Origin: Zygnema cylindricum
Lineage: Eukaryota > Streptophyta > Zygnematophyceae > Zygnematales > Zygnemataceae
DNA: 64,000 nucleotides
Reading direction: 5' to 3'
Assembly: GCA_037447655.1 (NCBI GenBank)
Contig: JBBHKE010002983.1
Location: forward strand, 1 to 64,000
Below are positions 1 through 11,100 of the stretch, in pieces; the first letter of the stretch is position 1; every line of letters starts with the position of its first letter. The notes under the pieces were generated by a model, which saw only the letters and a program-made list of their open reading frames with translations, made no database searches and was not told the origin of the DNA. Position numbers and translations under genes: made by a program.

Positions 1-181
1 GCAAAACAATGAAGTAAACACGCTTGAATATAAAAGTTTAACACCCTAAAAAATCCATTCCGTGTCAAGTTTGTTAAGAATGACCAGATCTTTGATTTGT
101 ATTATCCAAGGAAAACCGCTAAAAAAAACTAAAACAAGCACATCTTACACTTGTTTTCACATCCTGTTTTGTTGGCCACAG

Positions 182-3100
182 GGTCCGATGCTGGCTCATT
201 TAACTGTTATTATTTTCCGTTTGTATCGCCTGAATGCGAAAAACAAGCACTTAAACTTTTATCGGAACGGGAAAATCCGTTTGATACACTAGATAATGAG
301 GTTAGGCTTGCGACAAATTTTCGGGTTATTGAAATTGCGGAGGAAACATGGTACCCATTTTCATATTGGCATCCAAAGTACGCCCGATTTACTTTTTTCT
401 GAATTTTGTAAAACACTTATAGAACTCATTTGTTATTTATGGAGCAAGGTTTGGGCATAGCATTATCCTTATCCAATGGAACATTCAATCTATTTATCCG
501 AATTTGACGCAAGTTTAACCGAAAACAATAAAAGATAATATAAATTAAACCTTGTTTTTTTTTGCCCATTTACCTTTTTTTGTTTTTGGCTTTGGAACCA
601 TTTTATGACATCAGTTGGACCGACGACTTTTGGATGAGAACACCTTTGAAGGATCCAATAAGTATTGAAAATCTGGGAAAGGCTTTAAAATTTTTGGGAC
701 ACCAGCAACGTGACAGTTATGGGCCAGTAAATGTCATGTCACGACTATTTTTGCAAGTGAGTTGATCCTTTAACAATGATTTTTTTCTAAGATTAAAAAC
801 AATGTTATGTTTTTCAATGATAATGAAAAAAGGATTCCAATGACTGTTTTTTTTAAGGCTATTTTGAGTTTTGTTAGAATTTTAAGTGTTTTTTTTTGCA
901 ATTATAGTGTTATTCTTGGTCGTTACACGCCCGCGTGTTTTTTTGGCGTAAAAATAAAGCAATCATTTATCAAACAATTGTACCTTACCTAGCGGTTGTT
1001 TCTGTTGATTGTTTCTTACTAGAGTGCAAGGCATTCTTTGCAATTAGTGCCATATTCTCACACCAAAGGGAGATTATAGTTTGGCAGTTAAGGCTATATT
1101 CTCATACAAAGGGAGAACATGTTTTGGCAGTTAGTGCCATAGTCTAATACTTGTCTTTTTCACATTAAAACTTCGTCGCTCATCCGTTGTGGTTGGTGAC
1201 GCTCGAGACAAAAAGGTGTAACTTCCTAATGACATTCTTGCTTCTTGTCTTCCGAAACTTTTACGTTTTAACTGAACCAGATATCTCTTCAATCTAGAAG
1301 ATATACTTCACAAACTGTTGACTAAGAGTATCGCATAGGTGGGGAAAATACTGTATTTACCTCCATAGGCGTGCGGTGACTCGAGAACTAAGCCGAGGAC
1401 GGTTCGGTTCTCGGGGCTCCCTATACACCTAGGGATAAATTTTGTATTTCCTTCCAATTCGATAACCGGCACGTATTTTTTATTGTGCAATAGAGACCTG
1501 AATGGTGGATGCTTGGATGGATGGGTAGGTGAAAAACCGATGGACAAATGGATGATGGATGGATGAATAAACCAATGGATGTGAGGATGGATCGAATAAA
1601 CGGATAAATGAATGGATGAAAGGATGATGGGTGGTGGATTGATAAGATGGACGGATGGACGGACGGATGGATGAATGGATAGATGATGGATGATTAAATT
1701 GAAAGATGATTTTGGATCATATGGTGGATGAACAATTGGATGGATGGTTGTCATTTTGACCAGGTGGGATGGTGGCGGGCACAAGCCCTCCGATACATGC
1801 TTCGATGGCCTTCCAGAAGCCTCTGCCATGCGACCAATCAAGCTCGACAGGAAGTGTATGGAATCGAGGTCGCAAAAGGTGTAATTAATTCCGTTCTCGG
1901 CACGAAACTAATGGAGGCTGTAGCTGCAAACTACAGCGATTTAGAAGTTCGTCGTTTGCGAAATATGGATCTCCATACAAAGCCTCTTGAGAAAGGAGTT
2001 TGGAAAAGATCGGAGCCGTATATTCCGAGACCAATTGTAAGCATTCATGTCCGTTTGTCGGATAAGGGAGCTGAAATGCGACTGTTCTCACTCGCATCGC
2101 ATATGTGGTTGGCTGGACGGCTTCGACGACATGTACCGAATATTCGTCGCATCTGGTTGACAACAGAATATCAGGTGATAACATAGCCCCAAGTCCTACC
2201 GAAACATTTGGTGGGTCTTTTCATCGATCAAAAATGTATTTTGTGAACGCATATTATACAGGCAAAAGTAGTAAAATAGAGTGGGAGCTATTTTCGCCTT
2301 TATTTTTTGTACAGTTTTATTGTGTGCTATGTTCGCAAAAGCACAAAAGGAGTAAACCAAAAATGAAATTTGTCGGTATGAAAACATATGGCAACCCGCA
2401 GTGGGAAAAGATCGCGAGAAAGGGGCTACGTGAAAGAACCGCTAAGAACTATGAGAATCTTCACAGTAACTCTAATGAGGGGCCTTAAACCGTAAGTTAT
2501 TACTAATTTAAAACTCTAGTTGCATGCACGTCACCGATAACTAAAACGGAATTGATATGTCCTAATGGTTCCTTTACTAGCCGCAAACAATTTTATTTTA
2601 GTTGTTGTCCTAAGATGCTACATCTTCAAATGTGGGTTTTGCTAACATGTTTAAGATTGTGTCAACATCGCCAATCCATACTAATCTTTGTATCTTTTTC
2701 TTGGGTTATATGGAATCCACACTAATTTATGTTTAGAATCCAACAGTTATAGTAGCTCGTTCGTCTAACAAAGCCTGTAAAGAGAGACGCATCATAGATA
2801 TTACACCAAACTAATACCTGTGAACTACGGAGCATTATCTCAAAGGTCCTTGTAAAGATAGGCTCTACTCTACCCAAAAAATGACCATTAGTAAGTTTCA
2901 TCTCAAGCTTTCTTTTTAGTCCAAATTTATTTACACCCTTTAATCCTTTCTCTTCCTCTCTCCCTCTCCCCCGTCTCCCCTCTCTCTCTCCCTCCCTTCC
3001 CCTCTCTCTCTCCCCTCTTTCCTCTCCTTTTTCTCTCTCACTCTCCTCCTCTCTCTCTCCTGTCTCCCTCTCCCCTCCGCCCTCCCTCTGCCCCCCTCCC

Positions 3101-3450
3101 CCCCTCCTCCCCTCCCTCCTCCCTCCCTCCCTCCCTCCCTCCCTCTTGATGTAACCTTTTGTCTCTATTTGCAGCCTGTGATCGACGAATCCAAACAGTT
3201 TAAAAAGTGGATATTTTACTATATCAATAATTCCCGGATTTCTGGAGAAATTCAGCCTGAAAGTGAATTTTTTGGTGAGGAATTGGGGAAATTGACGATG
3301 TCCACTTTTGCAAATTTGCAAATAACATCTCAATGTGATTATTTTATCGGGACTTTAGGTTCCAATTGGGGTAGAGTGATAAATGAATTGAGATTAACGA
3401 GTGGACGGTTACGTTCGGGATATTTGTCGCTCAATTTCGACGAACTTTGA
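182..3450 (+). CDS. FUT8-like (GT23-type) fucosyltransferase, 5'-truncated by window edge
   Basis: Exons are 182-377, 615-756, 1764-2174 and 3175-3450 (TGA stop), giving 340 residues without internal stops. The first exon follows an acceptor (ccacag at 176-181), so the N-terminal exons lie before the window. Each junction is GT-AG and phases match (1/2, 2/1, 0/0, 0/0); the first donor (GTACGC) is weak. The large third exon carries SIHVRLSDKG, the counterpart of the HVRRTDK donor-binding loop of FUT8/NodZ, and the last exon carries an ANLQITSQCDYFIGT block typical of the second Rossmann half. Known FUT8 enzymes add fucose to N-glycan cores in the Golgi; the acceptor here is inferred only. The second Arg of HVRR is Leu. 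It pairs with the paralogue at 8186-15759: the same exon layout, and the third exon is exactly 411 bp in both. Introns are 237, 1007 and 1000 bp, the last ending in a long CT tract. Confidence 0.8.
1500..1740. repeat. GGAT/GATG-type microsatellite in intron
   Basis: Degenerate tandem tetranucleotide (ggat-ggat and gatg variants) fills the end of the 757-1763 intron, just before the acceptor of the 1764-2174 exon. Open frames across it are low-complexity and not real genes. Confidence 0.85.
2945..3150. repeat. Long CT-rich tract next to last-intron acceptor
   Basis: About 200 bp of almost pure pyrimidine (ctctccctcc variants, ending in a run of ccct units) lies about 25 bp upstream of the acceptor of the last exon at 3175. 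It probably serves as, or extends, the polypyrimidine tract. Confidence 0.9.
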
Positions 3451-4698
3451 TTTTATTTCTGTTTATACCATTTGATTTGATTTTATTTTTACAATCCATT
3501 TTTCTGTTTTTTTTTAAGGCGCTTAGACATTTTTCGACTTTTTTTTTGTTCTATCCACTATTTTTTTAATTGAACCAGTTACGAAAAAGAAACAGGTTCA
3601 TATAACCTAGAACGTGTTTATTTTCGATGAAATTATTCTTTTTTAGTTAATGATTTATTTTTTTATTTATCATTTCTTTTTTTCATTGATTGACTTTAAG
3701 GAAAATTTTCCACTAAACAGTGTGGCTCGGATCATTGAAAATCAATGTGATATTTAACGTTTTCAATAATGTTTCATTGGGTATTAATAATGGAATTTAC
3801 TGCTAATATATGTGTGTCTGTTTTAATTGCATGCAACAGCATAGTTGTTCAAACCGCAATTTACGCACGATTCAAACGCGCGAATTATACGTAAGTAACC
3901 CATTGAACGATTTGAACAAATCGTTAATGAATTTGTATCCGTACTATTCTGTACATGTAAAAAAAAATGAATTTTACATGTACCGCAGTTTGTAAGTTTT
4001 CCGCTAAATGAGTGCTAAACAATGGTTTATATTTATATAGATTTCACGCACGTGAGTATCGGAACTTCTACATCAACTGGTAACGGACAATTTTTAGTTA
4101 CGCTACTGCGGAAACCTGTAGCGCCAGGTTCAAATACTGGCTAACGCAATTTTTTTTGTCAGTATTTGTCTGTCTCGGGCTATCTGACAGGCAGCCATGG
4201 CCATTTCTCTCTATCTCTCAGAGAGCGTACAACTGCATACGTCTACTTCCGTGGCGTTAGTAATGGCGGCTTCCTTGAAGATTCGTTTTCATGGCGGCTT
4301 CTTTGAAAAAAAATTGAAGAAGACGTTCGTACAGATTTCAAACTTACTGCGCGCAAATAGTGTAGCACTGCAACGTCTCTTTTTGTAAATGTCCGTACAT
4401 TTTCGATAAAATTCCATACATTTTTCGTGAAATTTCTGTTCAGTTTTTTCCGGACAGAAAGTACTAATAAGTGCAACGTATCTTTTCGTCAAATCCCGTA
4501 CATTCCCGTAAAATACCGTACATTTACCGTAAATTTTCGTTCAGTTTACCGGACAGAAAGTACTCCGCGTTTTTTTGTGATTTTTTAAAAAAGTCACGAA
4601 TTATAAGTAGAAATCGAAAAAAATGAAAAATAGCACGATTTGAACAACAGCGATCAACAGAGAGTCGCATGGTATTCATAGAACAAAAATTACGACAG
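3451..4698. other. 3' flank, no gene seen
   Basis: A/T-rich 3' flank of the + strand fucosyltransferase gene. I see no coding region. The only structured piece is a weak tRNA-like segment near 4060-4160. Several short tracts of gtac/cgta type resemble the transposon sequence to the right. Confidence 0.5.
4060..4160 (+). other. tRNA-like (SINE-like) segment, tentative
   Basis: A possible T-arm (ccag-gttcaaata-ctgg, near 4128-4144) contains a B-box-like ggttcaaatac. It is preceded by a hairpin (gctac...gtagc) like the long variable arm of a Ser/Leu-type tRNA, and followed by a run of T that could end Pol III transcription. The D-arm/A-box (aactggtaacgg) is weak and the acceptor stem is not convincing. 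A tRNA-derived SINE is likelier than a working tRNA. Confidence 0.25.
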
Positions 4699-4700
4699 TA

Positions 4701-4914
4701 CACCATGTATCGTTATTAGGGTCATGTTTCAAATTTTCTCTTTGCACAATGTTGGGTGTAACAATCCGACGGCTGCGATGGAAAGACAAGAATCTTACTT
4801 TCCAATTGCCGATCGCTGAACAGAAATCGGACGAATGTGCACGGAGAAAATTTGATTGAAGGGACTAAAAAAACATTTACTTTTACAGTTTTACGCTAAT
4901 AACGATACGCGGTG
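4701..4914. mobile_element. MITE, TA-flanked family (copy 1)
   Basis: A 214-bp non-coding element with inverted ends CACCATGTATCGTTATTAG / CTAATAACGATACGCGGTG, flanked by TA on both sides. TA duplication is the Tc1/mariner habit, but no transposase is present. Other copies are at 13333, 16349, 23847 and 63838; the interior resembles the copy at 13333-13548. Confidence 0.7.
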
Positions 4915-5436
4915 TACTGTTCGTACTTAAAATGAACTATTGACTCAAGTACAGTTATTACTTCGTACTTCTTCCGTACTAGAAAGCCGGCACCGACGTG
5001 GCAGTACCATGTGTCACACGTCTTACAAATTTTAGGTCTTTTCTATGTGACGTTACTGTAGTTCTGGTCGGAGTATGTCCGCACTTTCAAAAAATTATAC
5101 AAGGGAATTGATCATGACAGTGACTGTTTTGGTTGCGCACAGTCACTTACGTCACTTTGTCAAAAATTGTACGTTTGAAGTACATAGTGGTACAAATAAA
5201 GTACCATTGAGTACAAATTTGACGGTCAACCGTTTGGACAACTTTGACTTTCAAAATATTGTTTCAACCGCTTAAAGTTTTGCCGCGCTTGCAGACGTCG
5301 ACCGTCATAATAATATTAGCAATTCACACGGCCGGCAAACGTTTACGGTAACAAAACTGCGGCAACCACATGTAAATAAATGTGTTGCAGACAGTCACTT
5401 TTTGTCTTTACGTGAGCTCCACGGTGAGAGCACGTA

Positions 5437-6213
5437 GGGTGCGTCTCCATGTGCCTAAGTAAGGGTTTTTTTTGTCGTTTTCCTGTAAAACTTAGATCCG
5501 TACCGCGTAAGATTCAACCGTACAAAAAAAAGAAAAAATGAGAAGTACATTTTGCGTCATCATCGAATTTAAGATGTACTTCATATTGTCGTTTTGTGTT
5601 CTTCAACCCACAGCCACACCAAAAAACGTCATCTTCAAACTTTTCTTTAAAACACAGGGAAGATGTGTTTTAAAACAAAGATTTTTTGAAAAACAAATAA
5701 AAACACGCAGTCGCACGTGTAAGAAATTTCCAAGAAATTTCAAAAGAATTCAAGCGACGACGAAAAGTGCACGATCCGCTATGTTTTGTCCGTTTGCGTT
5801 CAGGTACGACAATGCAAAGTAAACAATTTGTTTGGTTTTGTTCGTTTGCGCCTGGTACGGATTTTATTTCGCCAGGGGTCTCAAGATCCGATGCCATTTC
5901 ACGTCGCGCGGACAAGAGACGCAAAGGCAAAGTGCATCTTCGTCAACCGTGAAACGGCACAGGCTGGATGGCGGTACGTCTACAATGTCGCGAAAACTCA
6001 TGCGACGTCACAACCCGCTACAAAAAATAGCGTGCGTCATCACAGATTGTAAACGTTGACAGCCGTCACGGGCATTGTCAGCGTATACAATCGTCACACG
6101 CTTAAGTAACTATGTCGTTGTTACGCATAGGGACACCCGAAATCCGGGTCCGCCGGATCTGGGCTAAAAAACAAAGTTTTTTCTCTAAGTTTCAAGTACA
6201 TGGAGACGCACCC
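5437..6213. mobile_element. 777-bp TIR element, GGGTGCGTCTCC family (copy A)
   Basis: Ends read GGGTGCGTCTCCATGTGC and GTACATGGAGACGCACCC in inverted orientation. It is inserted in the left arm of L1. It shares its interior, including a 'gtccgccggatctg' block near the right end, with the copy at 52929-53702. The flanking trinucleotides are GTA and TTA, so the duplication is imperfect here. The frames inside look non-coding. Confidence 0.75.
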
Positions 6214-6372
6214 TTACCCGCAAAATTGAAATTTAATCGTCTAAGCGTTACATTGAACTTAGACGCAAATTGAAACTAAACCTCTTTAAACTAAAGTACT
6301 ATAAGTCTTGTACGGAAACATTAAAACGCACGAAACGAAATAAATTTTGTGCACAATAATAAAACGAACTAA

Positions 6373-6641
6373 GGGTGGAATTCCATTAGAAGAAAAGTGT
6401 GGTTCGTTACTGGACGCCTTACAAGTTCGTACATATTGGTACCACGCCGTACCTTAATTTTTTTTTTGTCAGACGAAAAATCGTTACTGGAAAGCTGTCG
6501 GGAAGCTCCAATGATGTAGGCGTAATTCCTGGCCGTTGGATATTCCACTTTTTCCAAATCCGCGAAGCAATCGTCTTCCAGTAAACGCTGCCAGTAGAAT
6601 TTTCCGTACATTTACTGGGACGGCCTAATGGAATTCCACCC
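6373..6641. mobile_element. MITE, GGGTGGAATTCCATTAG ends
   Basis: A 269-bp element with inverted ends GGGTGGAATTCCATTAG / CTAATGGAATTCCACCC and an exact TAA duplication (6370-6372, 6642-6644). The TWA target and the GGG start fit PIF/Harbinger-derived MITEs. It lies in the centre of L1. A related element is at 20436-21175. Confidence 0.8.
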
Positions 6642-7384
6642 TAAGTGAAAAAAATGCTTGTCGTTACGCGCGACGAAATCGAGCCACAATATCTACGAAT
6701 CCACATTCTTACATTGACAGCAAAATTTCGTTTCGTGCGTTTTAATATTTCCGTACAAGACTTATAGTACTTTAGTTTAAAGAGGTTTCGTTTCAATTTG
6801 CGTCTAAATTCAATGTAACGCTTAGACGATTAAATGTCAATTTTGCGGGTAAGTGCTCTCACCGTGAAGCTCACGTAAAGACAAAAAGTGACTGTCTGCA
6901 ACACTTTTATTTACATGTGGTTGCCGCAGTTTTGTTACCGTAAACGTTTGCCGGCCGTGTGAATTGCTAATATTATTATGACGGTCGCCGTCTGCAAGCG
7001 CGGCAAAATTTTAAGCGGTTGAAACAATATTTTGAAAGTCAAAGTTGTCCAACCGATTGACCGTCAAATTTGTACTCAAACTTTATTTGTACCACTATGT
7101 ACTTCAAACGTACATTTTTTGACAAAATGACGTAAGTGACTGTGCGCAACCAAAACAGTCACTGTCATGATCAATTCCCTTAAACAAATGCCAATTTCTT
7201 TCGGTTATTAAACTCTATCGTGCCAAAATTGAAAATTGGTATTGTCACTAGAACAGTGTGCGTACTTCGTACTGTAAGTAATTAACTAATTATAGTGCGA
7301 ATAGGACGAAAATGAATTCGTCCACTCTGTACCATTTGCTCTATGATGATTCAGTTTCCTATTTCGCCTCATGTTTTGCACTCG

Positions 7385-7660
7385 TCACCTGTCTCCTCCT
7401 CCTCCCTCTTCTTCGTCTCCTTCTCCATCATCTACTTTCCTCCTCCCCAGCTGTCTCCGCATCATTGTTCGTCTCCCTCGCCTTCTTCCTCTCTTTCTCC
7501 ATCTTATGCTTCTTCTCCTCCTCCCTGGCTTTGTCTTCTTCTCCTTCTGCTCCCTCTCCCTCCTCTCCCTCTCCTTCCTCCTCTCCTCAATTTTATGCTT
7601 CTTCTCCTCCTCCTCACCAGCTCTGCCTATTCGACATTCTTTTACCAATTTACCGGTATT
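7385..7660. repeat. Imperfect TCC/TCT microsatellite
   Basis: About 275 bp of pyrimidine-rich low complexity (tcctcctcttc variants). All three forward frames stay open because of composition only. The A/T-rich interval 7661-8185 that follows holds no recognisable gene and leads into the 3' end of the - strand fucosyltransferase. Confidence 0.85.
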
Positions 7661-8185
7661 TGATAGTTATATTTGATATGTATGATGATATACAATTCAC
7701 GATTATGATCATTTGAAATTTGAAAAATAAACACAAAAAAACGCAAAAATTCAGAACAAATGCATGGATGTTCCTTCAAAAGTCAAAATCCTGACACCCA
7801 AACATATTACAAGCTCTTAAAAAACTGTAACGGAAAAGTAAAAACAAAAAACGAACCAAAAATATATCAAAAGATTAAAGGACCGACAAACAAGGTCAAT
7901 CCAAAATAGAACCATTCTCATTGATATCTCAAACAAAAACGATGACGAGTAACATAAGACCTCATTAATAATAAACTTCATTACTTTATATAATAAATAA
8001 CACAATGTTTTCCACCTGTCAAATATTTCATAAAGTGTTACAAAAGTAGCCGAAACCCTAAAAAGCCATCGCTACATTTGAAGCAAAAACCTTCCATCTT
8101 TCTCGACCACAAACCTCTAACATACACTAATGAAAAAAACCACATTATATACTTTCCAGTTTTCGACAATTTTCAAATTTCTACA

Positions 8186-11100
8186 CTAATACTCGTTAAA
8201 ATTGAGAGCTATAAACCCCGATTTCGCTTGTCCATTAGTTAATCGCAACTCGTTTATTAATCGAGCCATATTGGACCCCAATGTCCCAACAAAATAATCA
8301 CATTTATGTGATATTTCCAAATTTGCGAAAGTTAAGAGAGTTAATATTCCTAACTCTTTTTTCCCTTCAAATTCACTCTCGGGATGGCTCCTAGTGTTTG
8401 CTTCCGGCGAAACTCGAGAACTATTCGAGAAGTAAAATTTCCACCGGTCAAAAAGGCTCGTTTCATCAATTACCGACTACAAAACGGAAAAAACAAGAAA
8501 GAGAGTCGAAGGAAAAGAAGAACAAAACGTTACAACGGCGATTAGACATAAGATAGAGCGAAAGAAAAAAAAAACTGTATCCACTGGACAGCAAAAAGAT
8601 TCTTTATGTGATTGTAGGACCACGTGAAAAACCTTCAAAAAAAAAAGTAAAGAAAAATAACAAATCAGACAATGTTTTGGACGAAGGCTGTAAGCATTCC
8701 AATTGCTGTAAAACTGTAGACATTCATTTATTTTAAGTTTTGTTGGCATATTACTTTCTGTTTTTCTTTGAAAAAAAACTGTGTCTCTGACGACATTTCT
8801 AAAATAAAAAACATATCTTTCTGTAATTCTCGTTACGTTCAAAAAGAATATCTGAAAACTTAATGTAACACAAGGTCACTCTCTTTCCCTCTCCCTCTCC
8901 CTCTCCGTCTCCTTCTCCCGCCCTCCACCCCGTTCCTGTCCCTCTCCCTCTTGCCCCTGTTCCCGCGCTTCCTCCCTCCCCCTCTCCCTCTCTCCCTCCC
9001 CACCTCTCCCCACCTCTCCCCACCTCCCCCTCTCCCAATTAATCCATACAAATTTTAAAACGTAATCTCCCTCCCTTCCTCCCTCCCTCCCTTTGTCCTT
9101 ACCTGAGATTCCGTACTCAACCATATATGACGTGCATTCGGGACGTGACGTCGAATCCTTTCCGCCATCCACATGTGCGCCCCAAAAGAAAATAATTTCA
9201 TTTCGGTTCCTTTATCGGATAACCGAACATGAATACTAATTATGGGTCGAGGAATGTACGGTTCCGATGTTCTCCAAATCGTTTTCTCCAACGGTCTTTT
9301 CGAGAAATCGATGTTTTGCAAAAGTTTTTTTTCCTCTTTTCGGAACTTTTCGCTAACGGATTCCGACAATTCCATGCCTTTTACAGTTTCAACGACTTCT
9401 TTGGCAACTTCCATTCCGTAATTCTCGTGTCGTACTTTGTTTACTGCGTGACAAAGTGTTGCAGTGGGAAAACGGAGCATGTAACGAATCATTTGACCTC
9501 GGGCCCAAGATGCCTACATAAAAAGCAAATAAATAGAATAAAGGAACAAATAAGTATACATACGGAAACAAATAAGTAAATGTATTAAACAAATAAATCA
9601 AATAATCAAACAGGGAGGATATGGGAGCATTTAAAGAAAATCTGAAAGGAGAATACCACTGTAAGTACAGGAGGCTGAAATAAGGAGACGAGAGAGAGAG
9701 AGAGAGGGAGAGAGAATGAGAGAGTGAGAGAGAGGGGGGGAGAGGGGGAGAGGGAGAGGGAGAGGGAGAGGGAGAGAAACAACAAAACTACAAGTAATTG
9801 AAAGAAGAAGCGGAAAAAAAGGGGTTTCAAATGCGTCAATGAATTGTTAATTGTGTTAAAAACATTACACATATGATTGTCTACCGATCATATCCTCTTG
9901 TTTTTTTTTGCTCTTTTTTGTTTGGTCTTTTGGATATTTCCCCACTCCTCTTCTATTTTTCGGGTTTTTCGACCGGAAAAAAAAAGGGTTTATAGCTAGG
10001 GGAAAAAAAAAAAAAAGCCGAAGGAAAAATAATGAAAAAAAAGGGAAAGAAAAAACTTACAGCAGCAAATGGTCTTGACAAGACATTCGTCGGTTGTCCC
10101 TCGGAATCGTATTCTTGAAAGTCATTTTTAAATTTTAAAGTTGACCCGAGATGTTCGATTGTAACCGGATCGTCCAACCAACGTTCTTCCATTCCCCTGT
10201 GACCAAACAGATAAATAAATAAAAGAATTTCATAAACAAATAAGCAATAATAAAAAAAGAAAAGGTGCTGCGTGGAAAAAAAGAAAGGGAAAACGGTTGA
10301 AAAATATATCAAGGTGAAGTCAAAACAAATAATTCTTTGCATTGAATAAATCAAACATAGACAACAGTAAATAGATTAATAATGAATAATAATTAAAAAC
10401 TATATTAATTAAAAACAACAAATAATAGAAAACAATAACAATAATAATAGTAGAAATAATGACAAAAAAAAAACAAACGAAAAAAATGAAAAGAACGGAA
10501 GAGAGAAATCAAGAAAACGAAGGGAAAAAAAAAGAAAGAAAGAAAAAAAAAAACTACTCACTTCGGATACCACCAAGAATGGGGACCCCAAGTTTTTCGT
10601 CTCACATAAATGACGCGAGTATTTAAAGAAAGTCGTTCGTTCGCCGATAATGCTTCGTGTTGTTCTTCATCTGATTGTTCATCTAAAATTTGATAAGCAA
10701 TTTTTACACATTCTTGTTTTACGAGCGGGAAAAAAAAACAATCGAGAGAGAGGTTGGCCGTTCCTGTCGTCACAAAAAAAATATGGGAGAGAGGAGAGGA
10801 GCCGAAAACAAAGAAAAAACGGCTTTACGCCCTTTTTAGAGTCAATTTTGGTTTTTGGGGTTTTTCCAAGCTGCTTTGTTAAGGTTAAGGGTCTCTGGGG
10901 TTTTTGAGGTTTTTGAGGTTTTTGAGGTTTTTGGGGTTTTCGAGGTTTTGGGGGTTTTTGAGATTTTTAAGGTTTTTAAGGTTTTTAAGATTTTGTTACG
11001 GTAAGTCAAAATGGGTCGGCGAATTTCTTCACACCAGAAGATTTTTTTTGTCTTTGATAGATTTTCCTTTTCCTTCCTATTTTTTGAAGCTTTTGACTAT

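Larger units (their letters stand above)
5101..7181. mobile_element. Long-inverted-repeat DNA transposon L1 (nested host)
   Basis: The left arm (5101-5436 continued at 6214-about 6353) is the reverse complement of the right arm (about 6720-7181). The ends read AAGGGAATTGATCATGACAG and its complement. The left arm is split by the 777-bp element at 5437-6213, and the centre holds the 269-bp element at 6373-6641. No transposase frame is seen, and I could not read a clean target-site duplication. Arms this long suggest a MULE- or Foldback-type non-autonomous element. Related arms occur at 15935-17876 and, partially, near 21890-22060. Confidence 0.7.

Noticed and set aside
1308-1841. 177-codon - strand frame, His/Pro/Ser-rich
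   Set aside because: It arises from the GATG microsatellite and covers a splice acceptor and exon of the + strand gene.
2722-3333. 203-codon - strand frame, Arg/Glu/Gly-rich
   Set aside because: It is the antisense of a CT tract and of the fucosyltransferase last exon.
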